From DATBGO01 sp050011895 (GTDB taxonomy: Bacteria > Actinomycetota > Actinomycetes > Streptosporangiales > Streptosporangiaceae): 64,000 bases of DNA. The DNA lies in contig JBEKIF010000025.1 of assembly GCA_050011895.1 (NCBI GenBank), positions 39,084-103,083 on the forward strand. The letters are read 5' to 3'. Positions 7,872 through 15,214 of the stretch are shown one piece after another (positions within the stretch are counted from its first letter, which is position 1; the number at the start of each line of letters is the position of its first letter). The notes beneath the pieces were generated by a model that saw nothing but the letters and a program-made list of their open reading frames with translations, was not told the origin of the DNA and searched no databases. Made by a program: the position numbers and the translations under genes.

Positions 7872-8603
7872 CTAGTCGGCGATGCGGATCCGCAGGCGGC
7901 GGAATCCCTTCCCCTTGTTCTCGATCTTGACGACCTGGATCTTGCCGATCTGGCTGGTCGTGGCGACGTGCGTGCCGCCGTCCGCCTGCTGATCGAGGCC
8001 GACTATGTCGATGATCCGCACGTCTTTCACATCCGGCGGAACCAGGTTGGTAGCGGTGCGGATGATGTCCGGGAGGTCGAACGCCTCCTGCCGCGGCAGC
8101 ACCCGTACATCGATCCGGCGCCCGGCGCTGATCTCGGTGTTGCAGGCAGCTTCGACCGCGTCCCTGAAGCCTTCCGGCAGCTGCGGCAGGTCGAAGTCCA
8201 TCCTGGCGCTGAATGGCTCCATGTTGCCGCCGGTCACCAGCGCACCGTAATCGCGGAACACGACTCCGCACAGGACGTGCAGGCCGGAGTGGGTGCGCAT
8301 GAGCGCCGTGCGCCGCTCATCCGCGACGGCGCCGCGCACGGTGGTCCCAGCGGGCGGCACCGGATCATCCTCGGCCGGAATGAGGTAGAGATCGTCGCCC
8401 TTGCGCACGCCGACGATCCGGGTCTGCACGCCACCCCACAGCAGCACGCCCTGGTCAGGTGGCTGACCGCCGCCACCTGGATAGAACGCAGAGGTGTCAA
8501 GCACGATCGCGTCCCGGCCGGAGTCCAGCACCGTCGCGTCCCATTCGCGCAAGGTCTGGTCGTCAAGCTCGAGGCGGTGCGTGCGCCAGTTAGTCTCGCT
8601 CAT
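7872..8603 (-). CDS. AlaX-type alanyl-tRNA editing protein
   Basis: 243 residues, the size of AlaX-M trans-editing factors that deacylate Ser- or Gly-tRNA(Ala). The order is an N-terminal OB/beta-barrel part (DTSAFYPGGGGQPPDQG), the first zinc motif RTHSGLHVL, then ADGGTHVATTSQIG near residue 210. In AlaRS editing domains the second motif is usually CxxxH; here the Cys position is Asp (DGGTH), as in some free-standing AlaX proteins. It is monocistronic, and the next upstream gene starts more than 60 bases away. Editing activity is inferred from the family. Confidence 0.88.
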   Translation of the reverse strand: MSETNWRTHRLELDDQTLREWDATVLDSGRDAIVLDTSAFYPGGGGQPPDQGVLLWGGVQTRIVGVRKGDDLYLIPAEDDPVPPAGTTVRGAVADERRTALMRTHSGLHVLCGVVFRDYGALVTGGNMEPFSARMDFDLPQLPEGFRDAVEAACNTEISAGRRIDVRVLPRQEAFDLPDIIRTATNLVPPDVKDVRIIDIVGLDQQADGGTHVATTSQIGKIQVVKIENKGKGFRRLRIRIAD

Positions 8604-8663
8604 CGGGCCCCACTCACGGCCAGCAGCTTAATGCAGGCAGCGCCAGCGGCCGGGCGCCAGGTC

Positions 8664-9002
8664 TCACCAGGGGCCGTAAGGACCCTGGTGAGATGACCCG
8701 CCGCGGAACTCCCTGACCTTGGGCCGGACATCGGTCAGGTAGATCGCCGCCGCTACGAAAGCGGCGATGGGCAGGATGGATAGCGCGCCAAGGCGATATG
8801 CGGCGAAGCCGAAGCCAACGGCCGCGGAAACTCCCAGGATGACCAGCCAGAGAGGCTTGGTCTGCTTACTGGCGGCCACGAAGGCGCCGGACGGGCGCCG
8901 GAACGCGTCCACCAGGGCCCACGCCTCGATGACAAAGGCCGCGAGGAGGAGCACCTCGAAGAACCAGCCGAGCGCGCTATACGCGCCGAAGTTCGAGAAC
9001 AC
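8664..9002 (-). CDS. DUF2516 small membrane protein
   Basis: 112 residues with three or four hydrophobic helices (about 10-32, 48-68, 70-90) and a polar C-terminal tail. The motif FVIEAWALVDAFRRP is typical of DUF2516 proteins, which in actinomycetes sit beside an XRE regulator gene as here. Start GTG at 9002, only 9 bases after the regulator stop, so the two form an operon. The function is unknown. Confidence 0.8.
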   Translation of the reverse strand: MFSNFGAYSALGWFFEVLLLAAFVIEAWALVDAFRRPSGAFVAASKQTKPLWLVILGVSAAVGFGFAAYRLGALSILPIAAFVAAAIYLTDVRPKVREFRGGSSHQGPYGPW

Positions 9003-9011
9003 GGCTTCAGG

Positions 9012-10190
9012 CTATCTGGTGCGGGCCGTGCTCGCGCGCGCTCTGCCAGCCTGGCCGCCGTTGCCTGTGCCTACCCTGGAAGTGGGGTTCGCGGGCCGGC
9101 TCGGTCGCGCCCCGTCCGGTCCGGTCCCGTCCGGTCCGGTCCCGTCCGGTCCGGCCTGCGTCGCCGGAGCCTTGTTGACCGGCTTCCGCGCCGGTGTCTT
9201 GGCAGGACCTGCCTGCTTCTTGGCCGCCTGGCTGTTGGCCGCCTGGCTGTTGGCCGCCCGCGCTGGCGCGGGCCGCTTCGCCCCGGCCTTCGGCGCCGCC
9301 CCGCCAGGGCCGGCCTGCTGCCGGCCGGCACCTTCTGGGCCTTGATCCTTTGCCGCCCGCCCTCGCGCGGGCCGCTTCGCCCCGGCCTTCGGCGCCGCCC
9401 CGCCCGGGCCCCGGCCCTTCGGCGCCTGGGCTGCATGCTCCCCGGCCGGCTGCTCCTGGACTGCCTGCTCCTGGACTGCCTGCTCCTGGACTGCCAGCTC
9501 CTTGGCCGCCTGCGCCACCACCGCCGCCTGCGCCAGGATCACCTCCTGCAGGGCTGCCGCCTCCAGCGCCACCTCCTGCAGGGCTGCCGCCTCTAGGGCC
9601 GCCTCTCGCAGGGCTGCTGCCTCTTCAAGGGCCGCCTCCTCCAGCGCTGTTTCTTCCAGGGCCGCCTGTTCCAGGACCGCCTCCTCCAGCGCTGTTTCTT
9701 CCAGGGCCGCCTGTTCCAGCGCCGCCTCCTCCAGCGCCGGGTCGGCCTGCGCCGCTCCGCCCGGACCTCCGGCCAGCTCTGGCCAGGCCAGCGCGGCCGG
9801 ATCGAGTCCCGCGTCGGCCGGTTCCGCTGTCTCGCGGTCCTCGGCGTCCAGGGCCGCCTCGTTCCTGAATGAGTCGTAGATCTCGAGGAGCATCTGCTTC
9901 TGCCGCTCGGTGAGCTCCGGGTCGGTCAGGACTGCCTCCCGTACCCCTTGCCCTGACGGCCGGTCCTCAAGGAAGCCGGCTTGCACATACAGCGCCTCCG
10001 CCGAGATCCGCAGACCCTTCGAGAGCTGCTGCAGGATGTCTGCGCTTGGCTTGCGCAGGCCGCGCTCGATCTGGCTTAGGTACGGGTTGGAGACACCCGT
10101 CGCCTGGGCCAGCTGGCGAAGTGAGATTCTGGCCTGCTCCCGCTGCTCGCGGATGTAGGCACCTATCGCGGGAACACTAACCGGGCTCAT
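9012..10190 (-). CDS. XRE-family regulator with a long repetitive, alanine-rich tail
   Basis: 392 residues, of which only about the first 120 look conserved: an XRE/Cro HTH at residues 9-63 (ISLRQLAQATGVSNPYLSQIERGLRKPS) and a short helical region ending LTERQKQMLLEIYDSFRNEAAL. The rest is low complexity. Residues about 150-235 repeat a five-residue helix-forming unit such as ALEEA, ALEQA or ALEET. A Lys/Ala/Pro-rich histone-like tail follows (PKAGAKRPA twice, NSQAA twice), then GPDGT repeats. The DNA shows 15-bp periodicity at 9,440-9,740 and GTCCGGTCCC repeats at 9,117-9,165. The basic tail might bind DNA non-specifically. Confidence 0.88.
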   Translation of the reverse strand: MSPVSVPAIGAYIREQREQARISLRQLAQATGVSNPYLSQIERGLRKPSADILQQLSKGLRISAEALYVQAGFLEDRPSGQGVREAVLTDPELTERQKQMLLEIYDSFRNEAALDAEDRETAEPADAGLDPAALAWPELAGGPGGAAQADPALEEAALEQAALEETALEEAVLEQAALEETALEEAALEEAAALREAALEAAALQEVALEAAALQEVILAQAAVVAQAAKELAVQEQAVQEQAVQEQPAGEHAAQAPKGRGPGGAAPKAGAKRPARGRAAKDQGPEGAGRQQAGPGGAAPKAGAKRPAPARAANSQAANSQAAKKQAGPAKTPARKPVNKAPATQAGPDGTGPDGTGPDGARPSRPANPTSRVGTGNGGQAGRARASTARTR

Positions 10191-10213
10191 GACTCAATTC
10201 TCGCCGCTAGTGC

Positions 10214-10225
10214 TTGCAATTGCAA
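10214..10225. promoter_or_regulatory. 12-bp perfect palindrome TTGCAATTGCAA, probable operator
   Basis: TTGCAATTGCAA lies 24 bases upstream of the XRE gene start in a 58-base gap of otherwise GC-rich DNA. Its position fits an autoregulatory operator for that regulator. There are no supporting data beyond symmetry and location. Confidence 0.5.
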
Positions 10226-10248
10226 AACTGGCCAGCCGGCGTCTCCCG

Positions 10249-11199
10249 TTAAGGCTCTCTGGGTATTTTCACCCGGATCTCACCAACCACCTGGCCGCCG
10301 CCGAGCACCGCTGGGGCGCCCAGTGCGGACAGGCCAGCTAGCAGGGTCTCGTCCGTCCCCAGCGCACGCAACAGCGCCACGGTCACCGCTGGCCGGGCGC
10401 GCTGACCGCCGTCGTCGATCTTGAACGCGCCGGCCCGGCCATCGGCGAGCGCGAACGCCTCGACTCCTTCCGCGCCCGACTTGAGCAGCAGGCCAGGGAC
10501 GGCCGCCATCAGGGCGCGCTCGGGACGCGCGGTGCCCGAGGTCCACTCCGGGTACGCGCGCATCGCGTCGGCGACCTTGCGCTCCGGCGAGCCCGGCGCC
10601 GCGAGGACCATCGCCCGGAACGCGCGCGCGACGCCGGTCAGCGAGATGGCGAGCACCGGCGTGCCGCAGCCGTCCACGCCGACCGCGGCCACCTGCTCGC
10701 CGGCCAGCCGCTCGAGGATCCGCCTGATCTGAAGCTGCAGCGGATGATCGGGGTCGCGGTAGCTGCCGGTGGGCCAGCCCGCCGCGACGCAGGTGGCCAG
10801 CATGGCCGCGTGCTTGCCCGAGCAGTTCATGTGGATCCGGTCCGGCCCGCCGCCGCTACGCAGCAGCGCGCGCTGGGCCGAGGGATCAATGGGCAGATCC
10901 GGGGGGCACCGCAGCGCGCCCTCGGCCAGCCCGGAACGGGCCAGGATCTCGCGCACCCCGGCGACGTGGAAGTCCTCGCCTGAATGGCTCGCCGCCGCCA
11001 GCGCGAGTAGCTTCCCGTCCAGGTCGAGGCCGCAGCCGAGCATCGCCGCCGCCTGGATCGGCTTGTTCGATGACCTGGGGAACACCGGCTCCGCCGCCAG
11101 GCCAGCTGCCAGCGCCACCGTGCCGTCCGCGTTCAGCGCCGCGATCGCGGCGCGGTGCCTCGACTCGGCGAAGCCGGACCTGACGACCTCGGCGACCAC
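10249..11199 (-). CDS. Asparaginase of the asparaginase II (AnsA/Rhizobium-type) family
   Basis: About 316 residues of PF06089-type asparaginase, a family structurally distinct from classical bacterial asparaginases that hydrolyses L-asparagine to aspartate and ammonia. Motifs: EVVRSGFAESRHRA at the N-terminus, FPRSSNKPIQAAAML, HSGEDFHV, HMNCSGKHAAMLA and GVDGCGTPVLA. GTG 11199 is the first standard start. The codons just upstream read ATC-ACT-GAG-AAC-CCG and encode ITENP, which looks like the usual N-terminus with ATC in place of ATG, so the real start may be non-canonical or slightly different. It begins 8 bases after the BKACE gene and shares its transcript. Confidence 0.88.
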   Translation of the reverse strand: MVAEVVRSGFAESRHRAAIAALNADGTVALAAGLAAEPVFPRSSNKPIQAAAMLGCGLDLDGKLLALAAASHSGEDFHVAGVREILARSGLAEGALRCPPDLPIDPSAQRALLRSGGGPDRIHMNCSGKHAAMLATCVAAGWPTGSYRDPDHPLQLQIRRILERLAGEQVAAVGVDGCGTPVLAISLTGVARAFRAMVLAAPGSPERKVADAMRAYPEWTSGTARPERALMAAVPGLLLKSGAEGVEAFALADGRAGAFKIDDGGQRARPAVTVALLRALGTDETLLAGLSALGAPAVLGGGQVVGEIRVKIPREP

Positions 11200-11206
11200 C
11201 GGGTTC

Positions 11207-12061
11207 TCAGTGATGACCGGCCACCCCCAGCATCGCGCGGGCCTGCTCCGGGGACATGGCCGGGCGCTGGGCCAGTTCCGCGAGCGCCGCGGCGCGCTGG
11301 ACCAGCTCGGTGTTGCCGGTCACCGGGCGGCCACCGGCGAAGGTGACCGTGTCCTCCATGCCGACCCGCAGGTGACCGCCGGCCGCCAGCGCCGCGAACA
11401 TCACCGGCAGCGCGGTGCGGCCGATCCCGGTCGCCGACCAGGTGGCGCCGGCCGGCAGTGCGGCCACGGCCTGGACCAGCGTGGCGGCGTTGCCTGGCAT
11501 CCCGCCGGGCACCCCCATCACCAGGTCACAGTGAACATGGCCGCCGTGCGGTTCGCCGAGGTCGTCGAGCAGCCGGTGCAGCGTCGCCACGTGGCCCAGG
11601 TCGAACAGCTCGAACTCGGGTACCACGCCGAGTTCCTTGGTCCTGGCGTAGAGCTCGCGGATGAACGGCCACGGGTTGGCGAACACCTCGTCGCCGAAGT
11701 TGACCGTTCCGCAGGTGAGTGAGCAGGCGTCCGGCAAGGCGTCCAGCACGGCCAGCCGCGGCTCGAAACCGTCGCTGACCGCGCCGCCGGTGGACAGCTG
11801 GACGATCAGGTCGGTGCCCGCACGGAGCGCCTGCACGGTGTCGGCCAGCCGCGTCCCGTCCAGGGTGGGACGGCCCTGGCCGTCCCTGATGTGCACGTGC
11901 ACGACGGCGGCGCCGCACGCTCGGCAGTCCTTCGCTGCCGTAACCAGCTCGTCGAGCGTGACCGGAAGCGCGGGCACGGCCGACTTCTCCGACTCGGCAC
12001 CGGTGGGCGCGACGGTTATGAGAGTGGCCGGACTGGGCCGGCGAGTGCTGTCTGACGTCAT
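11207..12061 (-). CDS. BKACE-family beta-keto acid cleavage enzyme
   Basis: 284 residues of the 3-keto-5-aminohexanoate cleavage (Kce/BKACE, DUF849) family: zinc TIM barrels that condense a beta-keto acid with acetyl-CoA to give acetoacetate and a CoA ester. Seen: TLITVAPTGAESEKS, CGAAVVHVHIRDGQGRP with the metal histidines, IVQLSTGG, PEFELFDLGHV, and GGHLRVGMEDTV. Start ATG 12061 is chosen because the 71 upstream codons are Arg/Pro-rich antisense noise overlapping dtd. No lysine-fermentation genes are nearby, so the beta-keto acid is unknown. Its operon partner is the asparaginase. Confidence 0.88.
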   Translation of the reverse strand: MTSDSTRRPSPATLITVAPTGAESEKSAVPALPVTLDELVTAAKDCRACGAAVVHVHIRDGQGRPTLDGTRLADTVQALRAGTDLIVQLSTGGAVSDGFEPRLAVLDALPDACSLTCGTVNFGDEVFANPWPFIRELYARTKELGVVPEFELFDLGHVATLHRLLDDLGEPHGGHVHCDLVMGVPGGMPGNAATLVQAVAALPAGATWSATGIGRTALPVMFAALAAGGHLRVGMEDTVTFAGGRPVTGNTELVQRAAALAELAQRPAMSPEQARAMLGVAGHH

Positions 12062-12081
12062 GGGCGGAAGAATGCCTTCTC

Positions 12082-12507
12082 GTGCGAGCTGTAGTCCAGC
12101 GTGCCAGCCAGGCGAGCGTCGAGGTGGCCGGCCTGACGGTGGCCGAGTTGCCCTCGCCTGGCCTGGTGGTGCTGGTCGGCGTGACCCATTCGGACACCCC
12201 CGGCGAGGCGGCGAGCCTCGCCCGGAAGATCTACCATCTCCGGATTCTGCCCGACGAGCAATCGTGCGCGGCAACGGGCGCGCCGCTGCTGGTGGTCAGC
12301 CAGTTCACGCTCTATGGCGACACCAGCAAGGGCCGGCGGCCGACCTGGCAGGCCGCGGCGCCGGGCCCGGTCGCGCAGCCCCTGGTCGATGTGTTCACCG
12401 ACGCGCTCCGCGACCTCGGCGGGCAGGTGTTCTGCGGGGTATTCGGTGCGCATATGCAGGTAAAGCTGGTCAACGACGGTCCCGTTACGCTGATTATCGA
12501 CGCTTGA
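12082..12507 (+). CDS. dtd: D-aminoacyl-tRNA deacylase
   Basis: 141 residues, the standard length. Dtd hydrolyses D-amino acids (and glycine mischarged on tRNA-Ala) from tRNA. Diagnostic motifs are MRAVVQRASQASV at the start, SQFTLYGDTSKGRRP (catalytic region) and VNDGPVTLIID (the Gly-cis-Pro gate). GTG start, divergent from the BKACE gene 20 bases away. Its last 14 bases overlap the end of the convergent isomerase-like gene. Confidence 0.96.
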   Translation: MRAVVQRASQASVEVAGLTVAELPSPGLVVLVGVTHSDTPGEAASLARKIYHLRILPDEQSCAATGAPLLVVSQFTLYGDTSKGRRPTWQAAAPGPVAQPLVDVFTDALRDLGGQVFCGVFGAHMQVKLVNDGPVTLIIDA

Positions 12508-13399
12508 CCCCGGCCGTCTCATTCCCGGCCGTCTCGTCACCGGCCGTCTCGTCACCGGCCGTCTCGTCACCGGCCGTCTCGTCACCGGGTATCTCGTCGC
12601 CCGACAGGTAGCGGCGGGCGAATGCGAGCGACTCCGCGAGATCGGCCTGACGCTCGTCGCGAGTGGCGACGCGGCGGGTACTCACCTCAAGCACCACCAT
12701 TCCGCCGTATCCGGCTGACCTGAGCCGCGCCAGCAGTTGCGCGCACGGCTGGCTGCCCCGGCCAGGGACCAGGTGCTCGTCAGGCAGGCCCGGCTTGGTG
12801 CCGTCCGCCAGGTGGACGTGCGCCAGCCGGTCCCCGAGCTGCTCCGCCATTTCCATCGCATCAGAGTCGGAGACGGCAGTGTGGGAGAGGTCCAGCGTGG
12901 CGGGTGCGTGGTCGAGCTCCACCGGGTTCCAGTGCGGCGAGTAGGCCGTTACCTCGGCACCCCGCGCCCGCAGCGGATAGAGGTTCTCGACGGCGAAGAC
13001 CACGTCGGTCTCCTGATCCATCCGGGTCAGGCCATCCTCGAATTCCCTGGCGTACTCCCGCTGCCAGCGAAATGGCGGATGCACCACGACGACCTTCGCG
13101 CCGAGCTTCTCGGCCACCTCCCTGGCCCTGACGAGCTTGCCCCACGGGTCACGTCCCCAGACCCGCTGAGTGATCAGCAGGCACGGCGCGTGCACGGCGA
13201 GAACAGGCACGCCGTGATACTCGGCCAGCCGGCGCAGCACGTCCACGTCCTGGCTGATCGGGTCGCCGGACACCATCACCTCGACGCCGTCGTAGCCATG
13301 GCGGGCCGCCGCCTCGAAGGCATCCGGCACTCGTTCAGGGAAGACCGACGCGGTCGACAACGCCACCGGCACATCGCCTACCCGGGCGGCGTGACCCAC
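12494..13399 (-). CDS. Xylose-isomerase-like TIM-barrel protein with a GDETA-repeat tail
   Basis: 301 residues of the sugar phosphate isomerase/epimerase (AP endonuclease 2-like) fold. Metal-site strands are visible: YDGVEVMV, VLAVHAPC, VVVVHPPF, VVFAVENLY, ATLDLSHTAVS and LAHVHLADG, followed by GGMVVLEVS. Substrate unknown. The C-terminal 35 residues are a tandem GDETA repeat encoded by 15-bp units, and the gene runs through the last 14 bases of dtd on the other strand. GTG start with AGGAGG just upstream. Confidence 0.82.
   Translation of the reverse strand: MGHAARVGDVPVALSTASVFPERVPDAFEAAARHGYDGVEVMVSGDPISQDVDVLRRLAEYHGVPVLAVHAPCLLITQRVWGRDPWGKLVRAREVAEKLGAKVVVVHPPFRWQREYAREFEDGLTRMDQETDVVFAVENLYPLRARGAEVTAYSPHWNPVELDHAPATLDLSHTAVSDSDAMEMAEQLGDRLAHVHLADGTKPGLPDEHLVPGRGSQPCAQLLARLRSAGYGGMVVLEVSTRRVATRDERQADLAESLAFARRYLSGDEIPGDETAGDETAGDETAGDETAGNETAGVKRR
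12511..12600. repeat. Six 15-bp tandem repeats at the 3' end of the TIM-barrel gene
   Basis: Unit CGGCCGTCTCGTCAC on the plus strand. The first (12511-12525) and last (12586-12600) copies are degenerate and the middle four are identical. They encode GDETA/GNETA/GDEIP on the minus strand, keep the frame, and add an acidic tail. Confidence 0.9.
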
Positions 13400-13410
13400 G
13401 ACGCCTCCTC

Positions 13411-13478
13411 TGCTCTGACCGGCTCTGCTCTGACCGGTCCTGCTCTGACCGGTCCTGCTCTGACCGGCCTTGCTCTGG
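13411..13478. repeat. 15-bp tandem repeats, about 4.5 copies, upstream of the TIM-barrel gene
   Basis: Unit TGCTCTGACCGGTCC at 13411, 13426, 13441 and 13456, with a partial copy at 13471. The array starts directly upstream of the ribosome site of the leftward TIM-barrel gene, whose 3' end carries another 15-bp array. The two units differ in sequence. Confidence 0.9.
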
Positions 13479-13646
13479 TGCTCCAGGTCCCGCTCAGCGC
13501 TCCGTTTCGAGTCCCTGCCTGTTGTGGTAGGCAGCGGCCAATTGAATCCTGCGTGGCCAGCTTATGCCGGCCAGCGCGCCGGACTGGCCAGGCCGAGCCA
13601 GTGTCCGTACCGGCCGGTGTCAGTACCAGCCGTTACCGTGCTCGCC

Positions 13647-15083
13647 ATGGGAAAGTCGGGGACGGCCATGCTCTACCAGTGCGCGGAGTGCGGCTGGCAG
13701 AGCACTAAGTGGGCGGGACGGTGCGGTGAATGCCATGGCTGGGGCACCGTCGCTGAGGCCAGGGCCCCGGCGTCCGCCCTGGCGCTCGCCCTGGCGCGCA
13801 CCGGCTCGCGGGTGCCGCTGCAGCCGGCCCGGCCGGCTCCCGGCGGATCAGGCGCGGTGCCGATCGCCGACATCGACGCCACCGCGGCGCACGCCAGGCC
13901 GACCGGGCTAGGCGAGCTGGACCGGGTGCTCGGCGGCGGCCTCGTCCCCGGCGCGGTGGTGCTGCTCGCCGGCGAGCCCGGTGTCGGCAAGTCCACCCTG
14001 CTCCTGCAGGCCGGTGCGCTGGCGTCGAGCAACGGTCCGGTCCTCTACGTGACCGGGGAGGAGTCCGCCGCGCAGGTCCGGCTACGGGCGGACCGGACCG
14101 GAGCGGTCAGCAGGGGGCTCTTCCTGGCTGCGGAGACCGATCTCGCCGCGCTGCTTGAGCACGTGGATGCGGTCGATCCCCGGCTGCTCATCGTGGACTC
14201 CGTGCAGACCATCTGCGCGGCCGGGGTCGAAGGCGTTCCCGGTGGCGTTACCCAGGTCCGCGAGATCACCGCGGCACTCACCGCGCTGGCCAAGCAGCGC
14301 ACGCTGACCACGGTGCTAGTCGGTCACGTCACTAAGGACGGCTCCATCGCGGGCCCACGGTCACTGGAGCACCTGGTCGATGTCGTCCTGCATTTCGACG
14401 GGGACTCCCGCGCGCAGTTGCGGATGGTCCGCGCCCTGAAGAACAGGTACGGGCCGACCGACGAGATCGGCTGCTTCGAGCTGGGCGAGGATGGCCTGGC
14501 CGAGCTGCCTGATCCCAGCGGGCTGTTCCTGTCCCGGCTGCCCGACCCGGTGCCTGGCACCTGCGTCACCGTCACCCTGGAGGGCCGCCGTCCGCTCGTG
14601 GCCGAGGTGCAGACGCTTATCTGCGCGTCGACCGCGGAGCTGACCCGCAGGGTGACGTCCGGCCTTGACTCCTCGCGGGTGGGCATGATGATCGCTGTCC
14701 TGCAGCGGCGGGCCTCCGTAGCCATCGGCAAGCAGGACGTCTACGCCGCCACTGTGGGCGGAGTCCGGCTGACTGAGCCGTCGGTGGATCTGGCAATCGC
14801 GCTCGCGCTGGCCAGCGCTTCATCCAACCTCAGCGTGCCGGGCAGCCTGGCCGCCATCGGCGAGGTGGGGCTGGCCGGCGAGATCCGCCGGGTGGCAGGC
14901 TTGCCGAGGCGGCTGGCCGAGGCGGAGCGGATGGGATTCCGGCGCGCGATAGTGCCGCCGGGCAGCCTGGAGCCGCTGCGGCAGGCAGGCTCCGCTGGGA
15001 GCCTGGCTGGCATCGGCACCCGGATGGACGTCCGGGAGGCGGCCGATGTCGCACACGCGATCGCGCTGGGGCTCGGCGGGTGA
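13647..15083 (+). CDS. radA: DNA repair ATPase RadA (Sms)
   Basis: 478 residues from ATG 13647. An in-frame extension to 13470 is rejected because it lacks conservation and overlaps repeat-rich DNA. Domains: a four-cysteine zinc finger (C12, C15, C26, C29), a RecA-like ATPase with Walker A GEPGVGKST, the RadA-specific KNRYG motif (ALKNRYGPTDEIG), and a C-terminal Lon-like domain (VYAATVGGVRLTEPSVDLAIALA). RadA drives branch migration of recombination intermediates. disA lies 130 bases downstream, a common actinobacterial pairing that links recombination and c-di-AMP signalling. Confidence 0.96.
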   Translation: MGKSGTAMLYQCAECGWQSTKWAGRCGECHGWGTVAEARAPASALALALARTGSRVPLQPARPAPGGSGAVPIADIDATAAHARPTGLGELDRVLGGGLVPGAVVLLAGEPGVGKSTLLLQAGALASSNGPVLYVTGEESAAQVRLRADRTGAVSRGLFLAAETDLAALLEHVDAVDPRLLIVDSVQTICAAGVEGVPGGVTQVREITAALTALAKQRTLTTVLVGHVTKDGSIAGPRSLEHLVDVVLHFDGDSRAQLRMVRALKNRYGPTDEIGCFELGEDGLAELPDPSGLFLSRLPDPVPGTCVTVTLEGRRPLVAEVQTLICASTAELTRRVTSGLDSSRVGMMIAVLQRRASVAIGKQDVYAATVGGVRLTEPSVDLAIALALASASSNLSVPGSLAAIGEVGLAGEIRRVAGLPRRLAEAERMGFRRAIVPPGSLEPLRQAGSAGSLAGIGTRMDVREAADVAHAIALGLGG

Positions 15084-15214
15084 GCCGGCGCTGGGCGGGT
15101 GAGCCGCGGTGAGCCGGGCGGGCCTGGTCCTGGACCGGGCAACCGGCCCGAAGCCGTCGGCGCGCGTCCAGCCGCCGTTACACTCGCAGTAATGACCAAC
15201 TGTCCGGGGGTCAC

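Noticed and set aside
11207..12274. Full 355-codon version of the BKACE gene
   Set aside because: The first 71 codons overlap dtd antisense and are Arg/Pro-rich; homologs start at the ATG at 12061.
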